The notes under the pieces: generated by a model
The model's database searches: none
What the model was told of the DNA's origin: nothing
What the model saw: only the letters and a program-made list of their open reading frames with translations
In this document: positions 13,108 through 25,100 of the stretch, piece after piece
Position numbering within the stretch: the first letter of the stretch is position 1
How the letters are laid out: each line of letters opens with the position of its first letter
Assembly (NCBI RefSeq): GCF_022682495.2
Contig: NC_071388.1
Coordinates: forward strand, 175,675,622-175,739,621
From: Desmodus rotundus
Lineage: Eukaryota > Chordata > Mammalia > Chiroptera > Phyllostomidae
Direction of reading: 5' to 3'
DNA: 64,000 nucleotides
Position numbers and translations under genes: made by a program

Positions 13108-13372
13108 CATATGATCTCACCTATAAGTGGGATCTAATGAACAAAACAAAGAAATGAGCAAAATAGAACCAGAGACCAAACTGACAGTGACCAGAGGGGA
13201 GGGGAAAGAGGGAAAACAGGAAAAAGAAGGGGAAGGGTCTAGTCAAGGAACATGTATGAAAGACCCATGATAATGGACAACAGGGTGGGGACTGACTGAG
13301 GGAGCAGGGAAGTGGGCGGGTACAGGGGAGCAAAGGGGGAAAACCTGAGACAACTGTAGCTGAACAGCAATA
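13108..13372 (+). mobile_element. L1 3' end, strongly 5'-truncated
   Basis: Starts within the last ORF2 codons ('CATATGATCTCACCTATAAG') and continues into the G-rich 3' UTR to 'CAACTGTAGCTGAACAGCAA' and the A-tail. AAAAATGC at 13100-13107 and 13373-13380 is the likely target-site duplication. It is of the bat L1 type seen in full at 51.2-52.6 kb. Confidence 0.85.
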
Positions 13373-13380
13373 AAAAATGC

Positions 13381-13708
13381 ATTCACATATATTATTTTAA
13401 TAAATCCTACAAAATAAAGCACCCCAAACAAAGAAGAAAGGTCCCATCATAACATAAAATTCTTCCCAGAGACAGAGAAGTTAATGCCTATCTTTCCTTG
13501 AACACATTTGGATGTAGTATTGAAACAAGAATTTCACATGTCACACCATTTAGTTCTTCTGACAACTTTGGTGATTTCATTTAGATTTTAGGGCTTGCGA
13601 GCCCAGTTTAGAAAGTTACATAGTTTCTTTTGGTTCAGAAAATATGTAAACTGTTTAGAACTATCTAGATCTCAAATTAAGGTATTTTTCACTGCATCTA
13701 AATAACCC
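13381..13708. other. Unique DNA, no gene seen
   Basis: No repeat or exon recognised. Confidence 0.5.
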
Positions 13709-13813
13709 TTTCCTTCCTCCCTCCCTCCCTCCCTCCTTCCCTCCCTCTCTCCCTTCCTTTCTTCCTTCCATCTTCCCTTCCTTCCTTCCGTCCTTCCTTC
13801 CTTCCTTCCTTCC
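13709..13813. repeat. (CCTT)n/(CCCT)n pyrimidine tract
   Basis: About 105 bases of almost pure C/T on the plus strand with CCTT, CCCT and CCGT variants. It could form triplex DNA. It produces the spurious minus-strand open frame at 13672-13995. Confidence 0.95.
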
Positions 13814-14480
13814 ACCCCATCCCCCAGTCCAGAACAACTTGGTGCCAAAAAGGATTCCCTCAGAGGGATTTCAGCCCATGGAGAAAAGGAGACTAGGAGA
13901 ACCCCAGCAAGGGTAGCCACCATGGACATTTTTAGTCCTTGTCCCTGTAGACCCCCACAGTCTTTGCTAAAGCTGAGCCCCACTGACAAAGCCACCTGGA
14001 ATACCTGTTGTCATGCTTCCTCCCGGGATGCTGCACCTGGCAAGGCCTGGCCCAGAGGCCCCGTTCACTGCTGTGCATCGCTGTCTAGGATCAGGATGCC
14101 ATAGAGCCTGTCCTCCTGGAGGCTACAGCTACTGCTGCTCTGTACCCCACCTCTAGGTCCCAAGTTGTGGCTAGACCTGCTGTTACTAGTGGCACAGCAC
14201 TGCTGCTCTACACCCACCTTCTGTGTCTTCAGTTAGGGCTTAACAGGCTTGGGACCAAACTGCTACTGTTCTTTGACTGCTCCAAAGGCCCTAAGTATTC
14301 CTGGCTTTGACCTACCCTCACTGGGCCAGGCTAATGAAACTCCCTGCCCACCCCTGGGATTTGAAGTCATGGCTTTGATCTGCTTTCACCAGGCTGAGCT
14401 GCTGCTGTTCTGTGACTATTCCCTGGGGCCAAAGTTGGGACTTCGACCAACTATTCCACGTGTATGCAAATTTTTCTTTG
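13814..14480. other. GC-richer block with loose internal repeats
   Basis: The composition shifts sharply from the AT-rich surroundings. Phrases such as 'ACTGCTGCTCT', 'CTACTGTTCT' and 'CTGCTGTTCTGTGACT' recur at roughly 80-130 base spacing, as in old L1 5' or LTR regions built from degenerate tandem units. No reading frame stays open beyond 80-110 codons. I cannot name the family. Confidence 0.45.
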
Positions 14481-16660
14481 ACAACTAACATTCTATGCAT
14501 TTTCCCAACTGCAAAATCTTCCCTTGACATATGGAATTTCTCATCTTTATATTGACTATATATCACATGCAGATATATCAATATATATTGAAACAAAAAA
14601 TATTATTAACCTAGTAATCTTCATTTAACTATAAATTCTCTGTTATGACTCACCATATATACACAGGTATGGGGAATGTAAAAATAAGTAAAAAAAAATT
14701 AGGACATTTGATGGTATAGTTAGACTATGTCATTGACCTTTCTATTAAACTTCTTCCTCTAATAGCTCCATGTCCTTTCCCATACACTTTGATTGGCCCA
14801 CTGCTTAAGTAACTCTGGTCTTGGTCATGTAATTTGCTTTGACAAACTGGATGTTATCAGGTACAATGCAAGCTTGAAATGTGCCTGAATGATTGGATTT
14901 TCTTCTCTCTTGTGCTTCTATCAACAATACGAGACTTGAAATGTGCCTACATGATTGGATTTTCTTCTCTCTCTAGTACGTCTATCAACAATGAGCCCAG
15001 ACTTGTCAACCGAAGTATATAAGAGACACATAAAGTATAACTGGGTGTGCTTGTCCTCCCACCTGTGAGCAGCCTGGATAAGCAAAGAAACTAGTTGATC
15101 CCCAGACAAATAAATAAGTCCATCCAAAAATAACAAATCATCGACTGACCCAAAAAAACTATTGGTGAGAGAATTGAAACTAAACACTGTATATTTCTAT
15201 TATATTATTCTAGAGGTATTTAATTTTTGAAAATATGTTTTTATGAAACATTAATGGAAATACAGATATTTTAATTGAGTTTTTTTGATTTGCTTTATTA
15301 AGATTATTTACTCATCTGCATCTATTCTGAAATAAATAAAATAAAAATAAAAATTACTTTACGACGTAAAAATTACTTTAAAATGAAGAACAATCACCAT
15401 TTAGATTTTTTATTTCTATTTAATGTGAACACTTTCATATGAAACAGAACTGCAATGTGCACTGGGTAATAACAGCAGCTGTTTGCTGATGAGTTTTGAA
15501 TCCTGAGCTATTTAAAGGCTAACCCTCGGTGGGAACTTTGTCAGTGTCAATACCTGTAAATAATTGCTGACAAATGGTGAACAGCCCAGCAGCAAGTCTT
15601 CCGTTGATGACTTGTGTAAAACAAACATATGGTAACTTTGACATTATCTTAATTTTCTAGCAACAGATATTTCACTGTGATATAAAGACAAGACCTAGTC
15701 AATTTCAATAAAGTTGATCTGATTTTGGCAGAGAGCATGAAGTTTTAATGGATGTGTGGTTTTTTTGTTTGTTTTTGCTGTGGCGGTTTCCATGTGACTT
15801 TCTGAGATGAAGAATGTGCATCTGGGAAAGCACTGGATAACTTCAAGTATTCTAATAAGGAAATTTTGTTAGCAGAATAGGTTTTAAGAAGCTTATGCAA
15901 CGGCGTTTTCAAGTGAATGTTTTTATTTATAGGCTTTTTATTTGCAGTTTTATTTTGAAAGTAACAATGCTTAATGTAGCCATGTGATCAGACAGAAGAC
16001 GCACAAGAGATTAAACATGAAATGTTTCTTCCTATTTTTATGTTTCCCTAGAAGTTGGCAGCTATGACACAGTATAGGCAAGAGAGTAGACCATTTCAAA
16101 GCGTGAGTACTTCCTCTGCGGAGTGGAGATACTCCATGGAGTGACAGAGCAGACGTCTGTGCAGACATATGCGTCTTACAGTAAATGGGATTAGTTTTTC
16201 TATGAAGGGCGAGCATGAATCGTGAATTTTATTCTCTTAAAGAAGAGGACATAGGGCAATTTCTGAATGCCAAAAGTAAAATCTGAATTCTGCTTCCACT
16301 TAAGATATAAAAAGTTGCCATTGACTGTCACTCTCACCCCAACAAAAAATGTGAGCAAGACCTCCCCCACCCTCTCTCTCTATATGTATGTGTGCATGTT
16401 TATATATGTATAAAATCAAAAATAGATATTAAGTTCTATAATACCAATAGGAAAGCTACTTACTATAGCTATATTAATAACAGAGAGAAGACTTAAAGGT
16501 AAATTTAGGAAAACTATAGTAACAGTTAATATGTATAAAAAGATCAATTAATCATATAATTATAAAGGTATGATTTTTTTCAAACACTCTTTTCCTTTAC
16601 TTACTGAACTAATTATATATTTTCCTCCCATTATTTTGTTAATGTAGTGAATTACCATGA
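14481..16660. other. AT-rich DNA, no gene seen
   Basis: Contains a 62-bp tandem duplication, listed separately. 14700-15190 is probably part of an ancient interspersed repeat, which I cannot name. Nothing else recognised. Confidence 0.45.
14872..14995. repeat. 62-bp tandem duplication
   Basis: 'CTTGAAATGTGCCT' starts at 14873 and again at 14935. Both copies continue through 'ATGATTGGATTTTCTTCTCT' and 'CTATCAACAAT'. The copies differ at only a few positions, so the duplication is younger than the repeat it lies in. Confidence 0.9.
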
Positions 16661-16674
16661 ATGACTTTTGATTT

Positions 16675-16970
16675 GTTTTCCACTTCCCTGGAGCAAGAGA
16701 ACAGGAGTGTTGTTAATAATGTTTTCTTTCTTACCAAGAATGACTTAGCTCCTCATTACCTGTGTTATTTTAATTTGTACATATAGATTAGCCATACTGT
16801 TAGGTGAAAAGGGTAATTTTTTTTTCTTTGCTGTTTTTTTACATTTTTTTAAATCGTTGCTCAAGTACAGTTTTCTCCACTTTCCCTCCACCACTCCCCC
16901 CACTCCAGCCATCCCCACCTTCCACCCTTGATTCTGCCCCCCTTTAGTTTTGTTCATGTGTCTTTTATAC
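16675..16970 (-). mobile_element. L1 3' end with possible 3'-transduced sequence
   Basis: 16850-16970 is the reverse complement of the bat L1 3' UTR ('GCTCAAGTACAGTTTTCTCC', C-rich section, 'GTTCATGTGTCTTTTATA'), with T-runs at 16818-16850 as its A-tail. A 14-bp perfect direct repeat, ATGACTTTTGATTT, lies at 16661-16674 and 16971-16984. The right copy abuts the truncated L1 end; the left copy lies about 143 bp beyond the tail. If these are the target-site duplications, 16675-16817 moved together with the L1 as a 3' transduction. The L1 identity is firm; the transduction is inference. Confidence 0.75.
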
Positions 16971-17041
16971 ATGACTTTTGATTTTTAAAACAACCTTTAA
17001 TTCCTAAGTTAGCCCGACTTGAGAGACCATGATGTAGTGAC

Positions 17042-17229
17042 CATATATATGTGTATATGTATGCATGTATGTATATATATATGAATTGAACTTGATGATA
17101 TTTTGTTCAAGTATTTATATCTAAGTTTAAGGGAAATATGGGTTTATAATTCTTCATATATATAAAGAATTATATGTATATATAAAGAATTATTTCTTCA
17201 TTTCTGACATATATATATATATATATATG
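17042..17229. repeat. AT/TG microsatellite cluster
   Basis: (AT)n with TGTA interruptions at 17042-17082 and (AT)n at 17209-17229. Between them, 'TATATATAAAGAATTAT' is repeated at 17157 and 17178. Confidence 0.85.
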
Positions 17230-19269
17230 TTGCTTTTAAAGGACTTATCTGTTAGTATCAAGGTTATATAGGCATCATAAAACAAGTTAAGAAGTATTCC
17301 ACTCTTTTATGTTTTGAAAGATTTGAGTGATTTTGGTATTATTTTCTCTGAAAAATTCAATGGGCTTTACCAATAAATACATATGGGCATGGCATTTCTG
17401 TCTTATTTTTAAATTATTATTGCCATATATTTAATAAGCATGGGTTATTAGAATTTTGCTTCTTTTAGTACCACCTTTAACAGGTTTTTCTACATGGAAA
17501 TTTTTGTATTTTGTTCATATATTGGTTGTTTATACTATCCCATTACTATGAAATAATGAAAGAGGACTTTCAGTGACAGGTTTTTACACCTGGTCTTAAC
17601 ATGTCACTTCTCTGCGTATTTTAAGGTCTGGTGGTGAGATACATGAACCAGTAACCTAATTACTCTCTCCAACTATTTTCTGCTTATGGTGTTGTCCAAG
17701 CAAGGTTATTACGTCACATCCGGGGGTGTTGATAGGTCCCAACAGATGTCACTCAACATTTTTATCTATTTAAGGTGGCCATGGCTATATTGGAAAAGTA
17801 TAATGCTTCCATACAATGAACTACATTCACTAAAAATATACATGCAATATTTGTCATAGTTCTTTCAAGATGACTACTCATTATGATCTTAGAGGCTCCA
17901 GGGAAAGCCAGCTATAACCTTCAACTCTGACTGGCACGAGCACAGAATTTTCAACGCTTGTGCCAGCTGTTTCTCCATTTGAACTTCATTTAGGCTCTGA
18001 ACTGGTGAAAAAATGTTATTTCAAAATAAAAAGGTGATTTTAAGCTTGATTTTTTTAAACTAAACTGTACTTCTTTCATTTCTGTATATTGAGGCAACAA
18101 ATAATATTAACTGGCTAGGCAGTAGCAGTGTTTTTAAAACAATAAAAGTAAAATCCTATAAAGAGTACCTCATTAGGATAGGGCATGTTATCTCATGCTG
18201 GGCAGGCAATTTTATAAATTCGAATGTGTTATCTCTAAGGATATAATATTATCTCATGTTTTAGAGTGGTTAATTTTTTGGCATGCTTGCCAATATTTGG
18301 CACTTTCTGTAATTTTCTAGCAGGTGTTGCAATGCCAAGCAAGACTGTAGCTTATAGAGAAAGACAATAATTTTCATGTAAGAATTTAATTGCATAATAT
18401 AGCCGGCAAAATTCCTGAACTTTATGTTTTTAATTATTGCTTATTTCTTCATGTCTAACATTTCAATATCAGTGCCTGATTAGAGTCTTTATATTGTTGA
18501 ATAGCATGAACATATTACCAAATTAAGAAAAATTTTCCCTCTAGTCTCAATAAGAACATCTATGGTAATTCAGGACAGATACTATTCAGGTTATTTACAT
18601 CAGAAATTGGTAAGAAAAAAGCACATAAAGACACATAGGCTGTATGATTGTAAAGTGTGGCTCTAGCCTAGATACTAAAGAAGGCTCACGCTGTAGCCAG
18701 ACATCTAGAAATAGGAAGGGTTTTCGATGCAAGAAGGCTATGGACATAAAATGGTTTGAGGAAGAGTAGAGAATGTCAGACTTAGGCTAATCTGATCTAA
18801 ATGTTATTTTTCAAATAAATATAATAGGAAATCCATTAACATGGAAAGCAGATACTGTGAAACAAGAAAAACAATACTATTCATACAATATTAAATCTGA
18901 TGTAATTAAAATGATAAAAAAATCAAGGTTTGGGGAAATCATTTTTCAAGGTTTGGGGAAATATAGAAATAAGCTAAGAATTCTCAAATTTGAATAAAAT
19001 ATAATTGAAGAATGCGTTGTTGAATTGTGCATAAGTCCTAAAGCTACGGGAACTTGGGATTTAAAATCAAGAAAGGAAAATAATCACCATTATATATTTG
19101 CTCCAGACTTTATGTTGTATTCATGACTTTCATCCAACTGCAAATTCCCCGTTCAGTATGAGCTACGTCTATACTGCAGGTAGGGAAAGCTGTATGGGTT
19201 TTCATAACTGTATTTATCTAAATGCATTTCCTTTCCATTCTATGTTCCACACCTCTATTCTCCATGTCA

Positions 19270-19383
19270 TTATTTGCATACGACTTGAAAGCAGAGATCA
19301 CACATATAATATACATCGTGTCATGTCTTTACATTCCAAGCCCTGTACTATGACAGGTCTTTAGTAAATGTTGAAATAAATGA
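19270..19383 (+). mobile_element. Possible L2 3' end
   Basis: The order 'CTTGAAAGCAGAGATCACAC', 'TCTTTACATTCCAAGCCCTG', 'TTTAGTAAATGTTGAAATAA' follows the L2 3' end layout (charge-sheet region, then 'AATAAATGTT'). Highly diverged; MIR is the alternative. Confidence 0.45.
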
Positions 19384-20657
19384 CCCTGTGAGTTGCCAAG
19401 TTTAGCCTTTTTGAATTGTTCATAAACATTATGTGTTGGTAGGAAGGAGATGAGTAAAGTAATTACTCCATGTAAGTCAAAGTCATGTAATTGATTGCCA
19501 CTGAGCTTGGAAAACAAGATGAATGCATAGCACAGTGGGCAAGGCAGGAGCACGGGACTGCCGGAGTGAGCCTAGTAACGAGTTTTATGGGATAAATGAC
19601 CAAAATAAAAATAAAATTACAATATGTTTTAAATGGAATCATGTTTGTATAATAGACCACATATTGTCAATTAAGACAAATACCACTGTTCAAATTATAG
19701 TGCAAAATTCAAACATAGAAATCCAGAAATTAACAGAAGTAGATCGGGCCAGGTGCTAAACAAATAGTATGAACAAAAAGGTAAGAGAAAGAAGATTTTG
19801 ACAAGATGTCTATTTTAAAAAGATGGTATGTATTCTTAAACATTGATTTATCACCAATGGTAAATTGTTTGAGTCTAAAAGAATAACACAACTGATTTCC
19901 TGAGAACCATATAAAAAGACACAAAAATCTAGTCTTCTACTAATCGATAAAAAATGTACATTTGTGTTTATCTCAGGACTTATTCCAGAGATATTCCTTA
20001 TTCAAGTGACTAAAGTTTTATTTCTTAAGAAGATTGCTGGCTTTCTAATTTGTGACAATGAAATACTTAAAATTTTAGAAACATTACCATAGACCGATAC
20101 TATATAATCACCTATTTAAAATCAGCAAAAATTTAGTTAGGCAGCTATTTGTTTTGTCTAGAAAAATAAGTGGCCTTTTAATTATTATTTTTTAGGAAAA
20201 TAACTGGTCTTTTAAAAATGGTAAATTAGATTATTATATTGATATATGATGTTATGCCAATGATTTAAATGACTTCATACAATATATAATTTCATATGTA
20301 AATGAAAATATTATAAAATATTTATAATTTATAAATATTACCTCCATAAATTTAATATCTTTATACATATTTAATAATACATGCTTTTAATTTCAGTTTT
20401 TGAAATGATATGTGAATGTTATTTTTATGTTTTTAATTACAGAGTTGAATAATGCAAAATTATCCACCCTTGTAATTCCCATTAACTGAGTTTAAATTAT
20501 AGATTAGCTGGATGATTTTAAGTATATGCCTTTAAAAGACTCTAAAATATTCTTCCTCTAGACATTATCATTTCTCGCATGCTTCTGCTATTACAATTTC
20601 TTTGTTTGATAAACTGTGTCCTATTCATGAAACTACATGCTTGATATAGGATTGAAC

Positions 20658-20924
20658 AGAATCCTGTTGATTTTCAAAGGATCACAGCTGGGAAGCCATT
20701 CATAAGTAAACTACAAGATAATACTACTACTGATCATTATGTACCATTTTCAGATTCACAATAGTGAAAAGATTTTAAGCAATTATTACTTACAAGAATG
20801 ATGGAAATGCTATTATTCTCTTTCTAGGTGGACAACTAATCTCAAATCCTCAAATGATAAATAATTTTAAAGGAATAAGATAAAATGCATTATTGTTCAT
20901 CAGTACTTTCCAAAACTCATTACA
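20658..20924 (+). repeat. Dispersed direct duplication, copy A
   Basis: Matches 21993-22244 in the same orientation. The first ~110 bases align without gaps with 9 differences by my count; the remainder aligns with indels and more changes. The second half faintly resembles a MIR core, but the well-matched first half does not. This copy lies in otherwise unique sequence. Confidence 0.85.
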
Positions 20925-20929
20925 GGTGC

Positions 20930-21138
20930 ACTAACCGACTGGTGCAGTTGGTTGGAGCATTGTCCATTACACCAAAAGGTAGCAGGTTTCGTCCCTGGGT
21001 AGGACACACACCCAGGTCACAGGTTCTATCTACAGTTGGGGTATGTATGGGTGGCAACCGATCAATGTTTCTCACTTCTATATCTGTCTGTCTGTCTCTC
21101 TCTAAAATCAATTAACACATCTTTGGGTAAGGATTTTT
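20930..21138 (+). mobile_element. VES SINE, older subtype, plus strand
   Basis: Recognised by 'GCAGTTGGTTGGAGCATTGT' (A-box side), 'GGTAGCAGGTTTCGTCCC' (B-box), 'GGCAACCGATCAATGTTTCT' and the tail 'TTTGGGTAAGGATTTTTAAA'. Its head differs from the other copies, pointing to a distinct subfamily. Another VES is inserted in its tail. Confidence 0.85.
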
Positions 21139-21152
21139 AAAAAGTACAAGTA

Positions 21153-21364
21153 GCCCTGGCTGGTGTAGCTCAAAGGATTGAGCACAGGCCTGAGAATCAA
21201 AGGGTGGCTGGTTCGATTCCCAGTCAGGGCACGTGCCTGGGTTGCAGGCCAGGTCCCCAGTACAGGGTGTGTGAGAGGAAAACTCACATTGATGTTTCTT
21301 TCCCTCTCTTTCTCCTTCTTTCCCACTCTCTTTAAAAATAAATAATTAAATAAAATTTAAAAAC
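21153..21364 (+). mobile_element. VES SINE, plus strand, inserted in the tail of another VES
   Basis: Near-consensus head 'CCCTGGCTGGTGTAGCTCA', B-box 'GGTTCGATTCCCAGTCAGGG', body 'GCCAGGTCCCCAGTACAGGG' and CT-rich 3' part. The target-site duplication AAAAAGTACAAGTA (21139-21152) and AAAAAGCACAAGTA (21365-21378) differs at one base. Good match to the family suggests a younger copy than its neighbour. Confidence 0.95.
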
Positions 21365-21992
21365 AAAAAGCACAAGTATATTTACTTTTAATGGGTAAGC
21401 AACCACTTTCTTAATTTCTTTAATAATAACAAATATCAGAATCTTTGATTTTAATTTAAATGCATTATTGGATATAACAATATACAATAATATGTCTTAA
21501 AAGTTTAACTTTATTATCATTATTAAGAATGATGATAATAAACCAACTTTGAAAGGGGATTCATCCCTGAAATTAAAAAAAAAAAAAAAACACTAAAATA
21601 TTTGCTGAGGACAAAATCTATGGGACAAAGGAAAAGCAGTCTTAAAGGGGAGATTCAGAACATCACAGGCACAGCTCTAGAAACAAACAAAGACAAAATC
21701 TCAAATAAACAACCCAACCTTACACTAAAGAAACAATAAAAAAAATAATAAACCCCGAAGTGAGTTGAAGAAGGAAATAATAAAAATAAGAACAGAAATA
21801 AATGCAATAGAGCTTAAAATATATAAAAGATCAACAAAACCAAGAGTTGGCTCTTTAAAATGAAAAACAAGGTTGGTAAATCTTTAACCAACTAATCAAG
21901 AAAAGAAAAAGAGGACTCAAATATATGAAATAAGAAATGAGAGAGGGGAAGTAACTACTGACCCAATAAAATACAAAGGATTATAAGAAAAT

Positions 21993-22244
21993 AGAATCCT
22001 ATTGATTTTCAAAGGATCACAGCTGGGAAGACATTCATAAGTAAACTGAAAGCTAATACTATTACTGATCATTATGTAGCATTTTCACATTCTCAATAGT
22101 GAATAAATTTCATGACTCATAAGAATCATAGGAATACTATTTTTCTCTTAGATAGACAAATAATCTCAGATCCTAAAATGAAAAAAATTTAAAGTGAGTA
22201 ACATAAACTGCATTATTATTTATCAATGATTTCTCAAAATATAT
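21993..22244 (+). repeat. Dispersed direct duplication, copy B, inside L1
   Basis: Same sequence as 20658-20924 but located within L1 ORF2: L1 reads up to 'AAAGGATTATAAGAAAA' and resumes with 'ATTATGAACAACTAAACG'. AAAATA occurs at both edges (21988-21993, 22236-22241) and could be a short target-site duplication. I see no A-tail or inverted termini. Confidence 0.8.
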
Positions 22245-24673
22245 TATGAACAACTAAACGTCAAAAAATGGGAGACTCTGGAAGAAATGGGTAAATTCCT
22301 AGAAATATACAATCTCCTAAAACTGAATGAAGAAGAAACAGAAAATCTAAACAGACAGACTTTTAAGTAACAAAATTGAAGTAGTAATCAAAAACATTAA
22401 AAAAACAGAAGCCCTGGACCACATGGCTTCACAGGTGAATTTTACCAAACATTCAAAGACGAAATAATACTTATTCTTCTCAAACTAATCCAAAGAAACT
22501 CAAGAGGAGGGAAGATTCCAAGCTCATTTTACAAGGCCAGCATTATCACAACTCCGAAACCAGACAAATAGAGTACAAAGACAGAAAATTATAGGCCAAT
22601 ATTCCTGATGAACATTGATGGTAAAATCCTCAACAAAATACTAGAAAGCTGAATCCAGCAACATATTAAAAAAATCATGCACTGTGATCATGTGTGATTT
22701 ATTCCTGGGGTGCAAAGGTGGTAGACTCTCTTCAAATTAAATAACGTGATATACCACATAAATAAAATGAAAGATAAAATAATATAATCCTATCAATACA
22801 TGCAGAAAAAGCTTTTGAAAAAATTAAGCACCCACTTATGATAAAAAAGAACCTCATAGAAAAGTGACAATAGAGGGAACATATCACAGCATAATAAAGG
22901 CCACATGTGGCAAACTTACAGCCAACATCATACTCAACAGGCTAAAACTAAAAGCATTTTCCTCAAATTTAAGAACAAGACAGGGATGGCTGCTTTTACC
23001 ACTCTTACACGACGTATTACTAGAAGTCCTACTAACATCAATCAAACAGGAAGAAGAAATAACAGGTGCCCAAATTGGAAAGGAAGAAGTAGAACTGTCA
23101 TTATTTGAAGATGACATGATGCTATATATAGAACACTCTAAAACCCTAAAGTTCCATCAAAAAACTACTAGAACTGATAAATAAATTCAGTAAAGTAGAG
23201 GGCCACAAAACCATACCCAGAAATCACTTGCACTTTTATACACCAATAATTAACTATCAGAAAGGAAGACAGAAAACAATCCCATTCACAATTCCTTCAG
23301 CAAAAATTCCTAGGAATAAATTTATCAAAATATGTAAAAGACCAGTATTCAGAAAATTTTAAGACACTACAGAAAGAAATTGAAGAAGATACAAATAAAT
23401 GGAAGCATATTTTCTGCTCATGTATAGGAAGAATTAACATTATTTAAATGAACATACTATTCAAAGCCATCTGTAGATTCAATGCAACTTCTATTGAAAT
23501 ACCAATATAGAATTGGAACAAGTAATTTTAAAAAATGATATGAAACCACAGATCCCCAAGTAGCAACAACAATCAAGAAAGATAAAGAAAATAAGAGGAA
23601 TCTCACCACCTGATATCAAACTATACTCAAGGCCATAGTGGTCAAAACAGCACGGTCCTGGCATAAAAACAGACATATAGAATGATGGAATACAGTAGAA
23701 AGCCCAGAAATAAAACCTTGTCTATGTAGTCAACATATGACATAGGAGGCAAGAACATACAATAGGATAAAAACAGTCTATTCAATACATAGTGTTGGTC
23801 TATTCAGGTCCTTTATCCATTTTTAATTAAGTTGTTTCTTTTGTTTTGCAGGGTTTTGGGGGCAGGTTTTTAGTGTTCAGTTTTGTAAGTACTTTATAAA
23901 TTTTTGATATAATCCCTTATCAGATGTATTGATGAATACATTCTCCCATTCTGTGGGTCATCTTTTTATCATGTTGATGGTTTCCTTTGCTGTGCAGAAA
24001 CTTTTTAGTTTGATGTGGTCCCATTTGTTTATTTTTCTTTTGTTTCCACTGCCTGGGGAGATACATCTGAAAAAAATTGCTATGAGCAATGTCCACGATT
24101 TTGCTGCCTGTGATTTCTTTCAGGATTTTTATAGTTTTGGGTCTAAGATTTAAGTCTTTTATCCACTTTAATTTGTTCTTGTGCATGTTGTTCTAGTTTC
24201 ATTTTTCTACACATATCTTTCCAATTTTTCCAAAACTATTTATTAAATAAATGGTCTTTAGCCTGTTGTATGTGCTTGCTTACTCTTTCAAATATTAACT
24301 AACTGTAAAGGTGTAGGTTTATTTCTGGGCTCTCTAATCTGTCTCATTGATCTATGTGTCTGTTTTTATGCCAGTACCATGCTGTTTTAATTACTATGGT
24401 CTATAGTATAGTTTGATAGTAGGTAGCATGATTCCTCCAACTTTGTTCTTCTTTCTCAAGATTTCTGTTGCTATGTGGACACTTTTGGTTCCATATAAAT
24501 TTTTGAAATATTTGTTCTAGTTCTGTGAAATATGTCATTGGAATCTTGATAGGAATTGTGTTGAATCTATACATTGCTTTATTATGGACATTTTCATAAT
24601 GTTAATTTTTCCTATCCATGAACATTGGGTGTTTCTACTTACTTATATCTCCTTCAATTTATTTCTTCAGTGT

Positions 24674-24904
24674 TTTTTTTTTTAAGATTGATAAATGATT
24701 CAATGAAAAATGAATAGAACATATTTGTAAGGGGCTTCTGTTTCATTAAAAATTTTTGGATGTTGACCCTAAAATGATGTTACTTAATTGCCAATAATAA
24801 TTTTAGTAGAAATATAAACTATAATAGCGTCGTTTCCAATAGTGGTTCAATGCACAGAGAAAGATGCAAGTTTTAAAGGTCTGCACTGAAAGAATTGGCT
24901 ACAA
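24674..24904 (-). mobile_element. Retroposed insert of unknown source
   Basis: A 231-bp segment unlike L1 interrupts the inverted L1 arm. It begins on the plus strand with a T-run (an A-tail on the minus strand) and is bounded by a perfect 11-bp duplication TTCTTCAGTGT (24663-24673 and 24905-24915). Removing it restores the expected L1 order. These are marks of L1-mediated retroposition of some minus-strand transcript. It lacks VES boxes and an upstream AATAAA. The parent gene is not identified; a 3'-UTR processed pseudogene is the simplest reading. Confidence 0.8.
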
Positions 24905-25100
24905 TTCTTCAGTGTCTTATAATTAGACCTGAGCACAGGTGTTTTACATCCTTGGTTAAGTTTATTCCTGGGTATTTTATTATTTTTGAAGCAATTGTGA
25001 AGGGGATTGTTTTCTTAATTTTCCTTACTTCTTTAAGAAGGACATGCAGATGGCCAATAGACATATGAAAAGATGCTAAACATCACTAATCATCAGAGAA

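Larger units (their letters stand above)
16985..20657. other. AT-rich DNA, no gene seen
   Basis: Holds AT dinucleotide tracts, a short tandem copy of 'TCAAGGTTTGGGGAAAT' near 18922-18963, and an L2-like 3' end near 19270. No exon recognised. Confidence 0.5.

Noticed and set aside
21174..21250. tRNA-like gene with A- and B-boxes
   Set aside because: It is the head of a VES SINE; the body, tail and target-site duplication show that it is a retroposon and not a tRNA gene.
22864..23184. Reverse-transcriptase-like frame as a domesticated gene
   Set aside because: It has an altered catalytic box (FEDD) and sits within a decayed L1 with stops on both sides.
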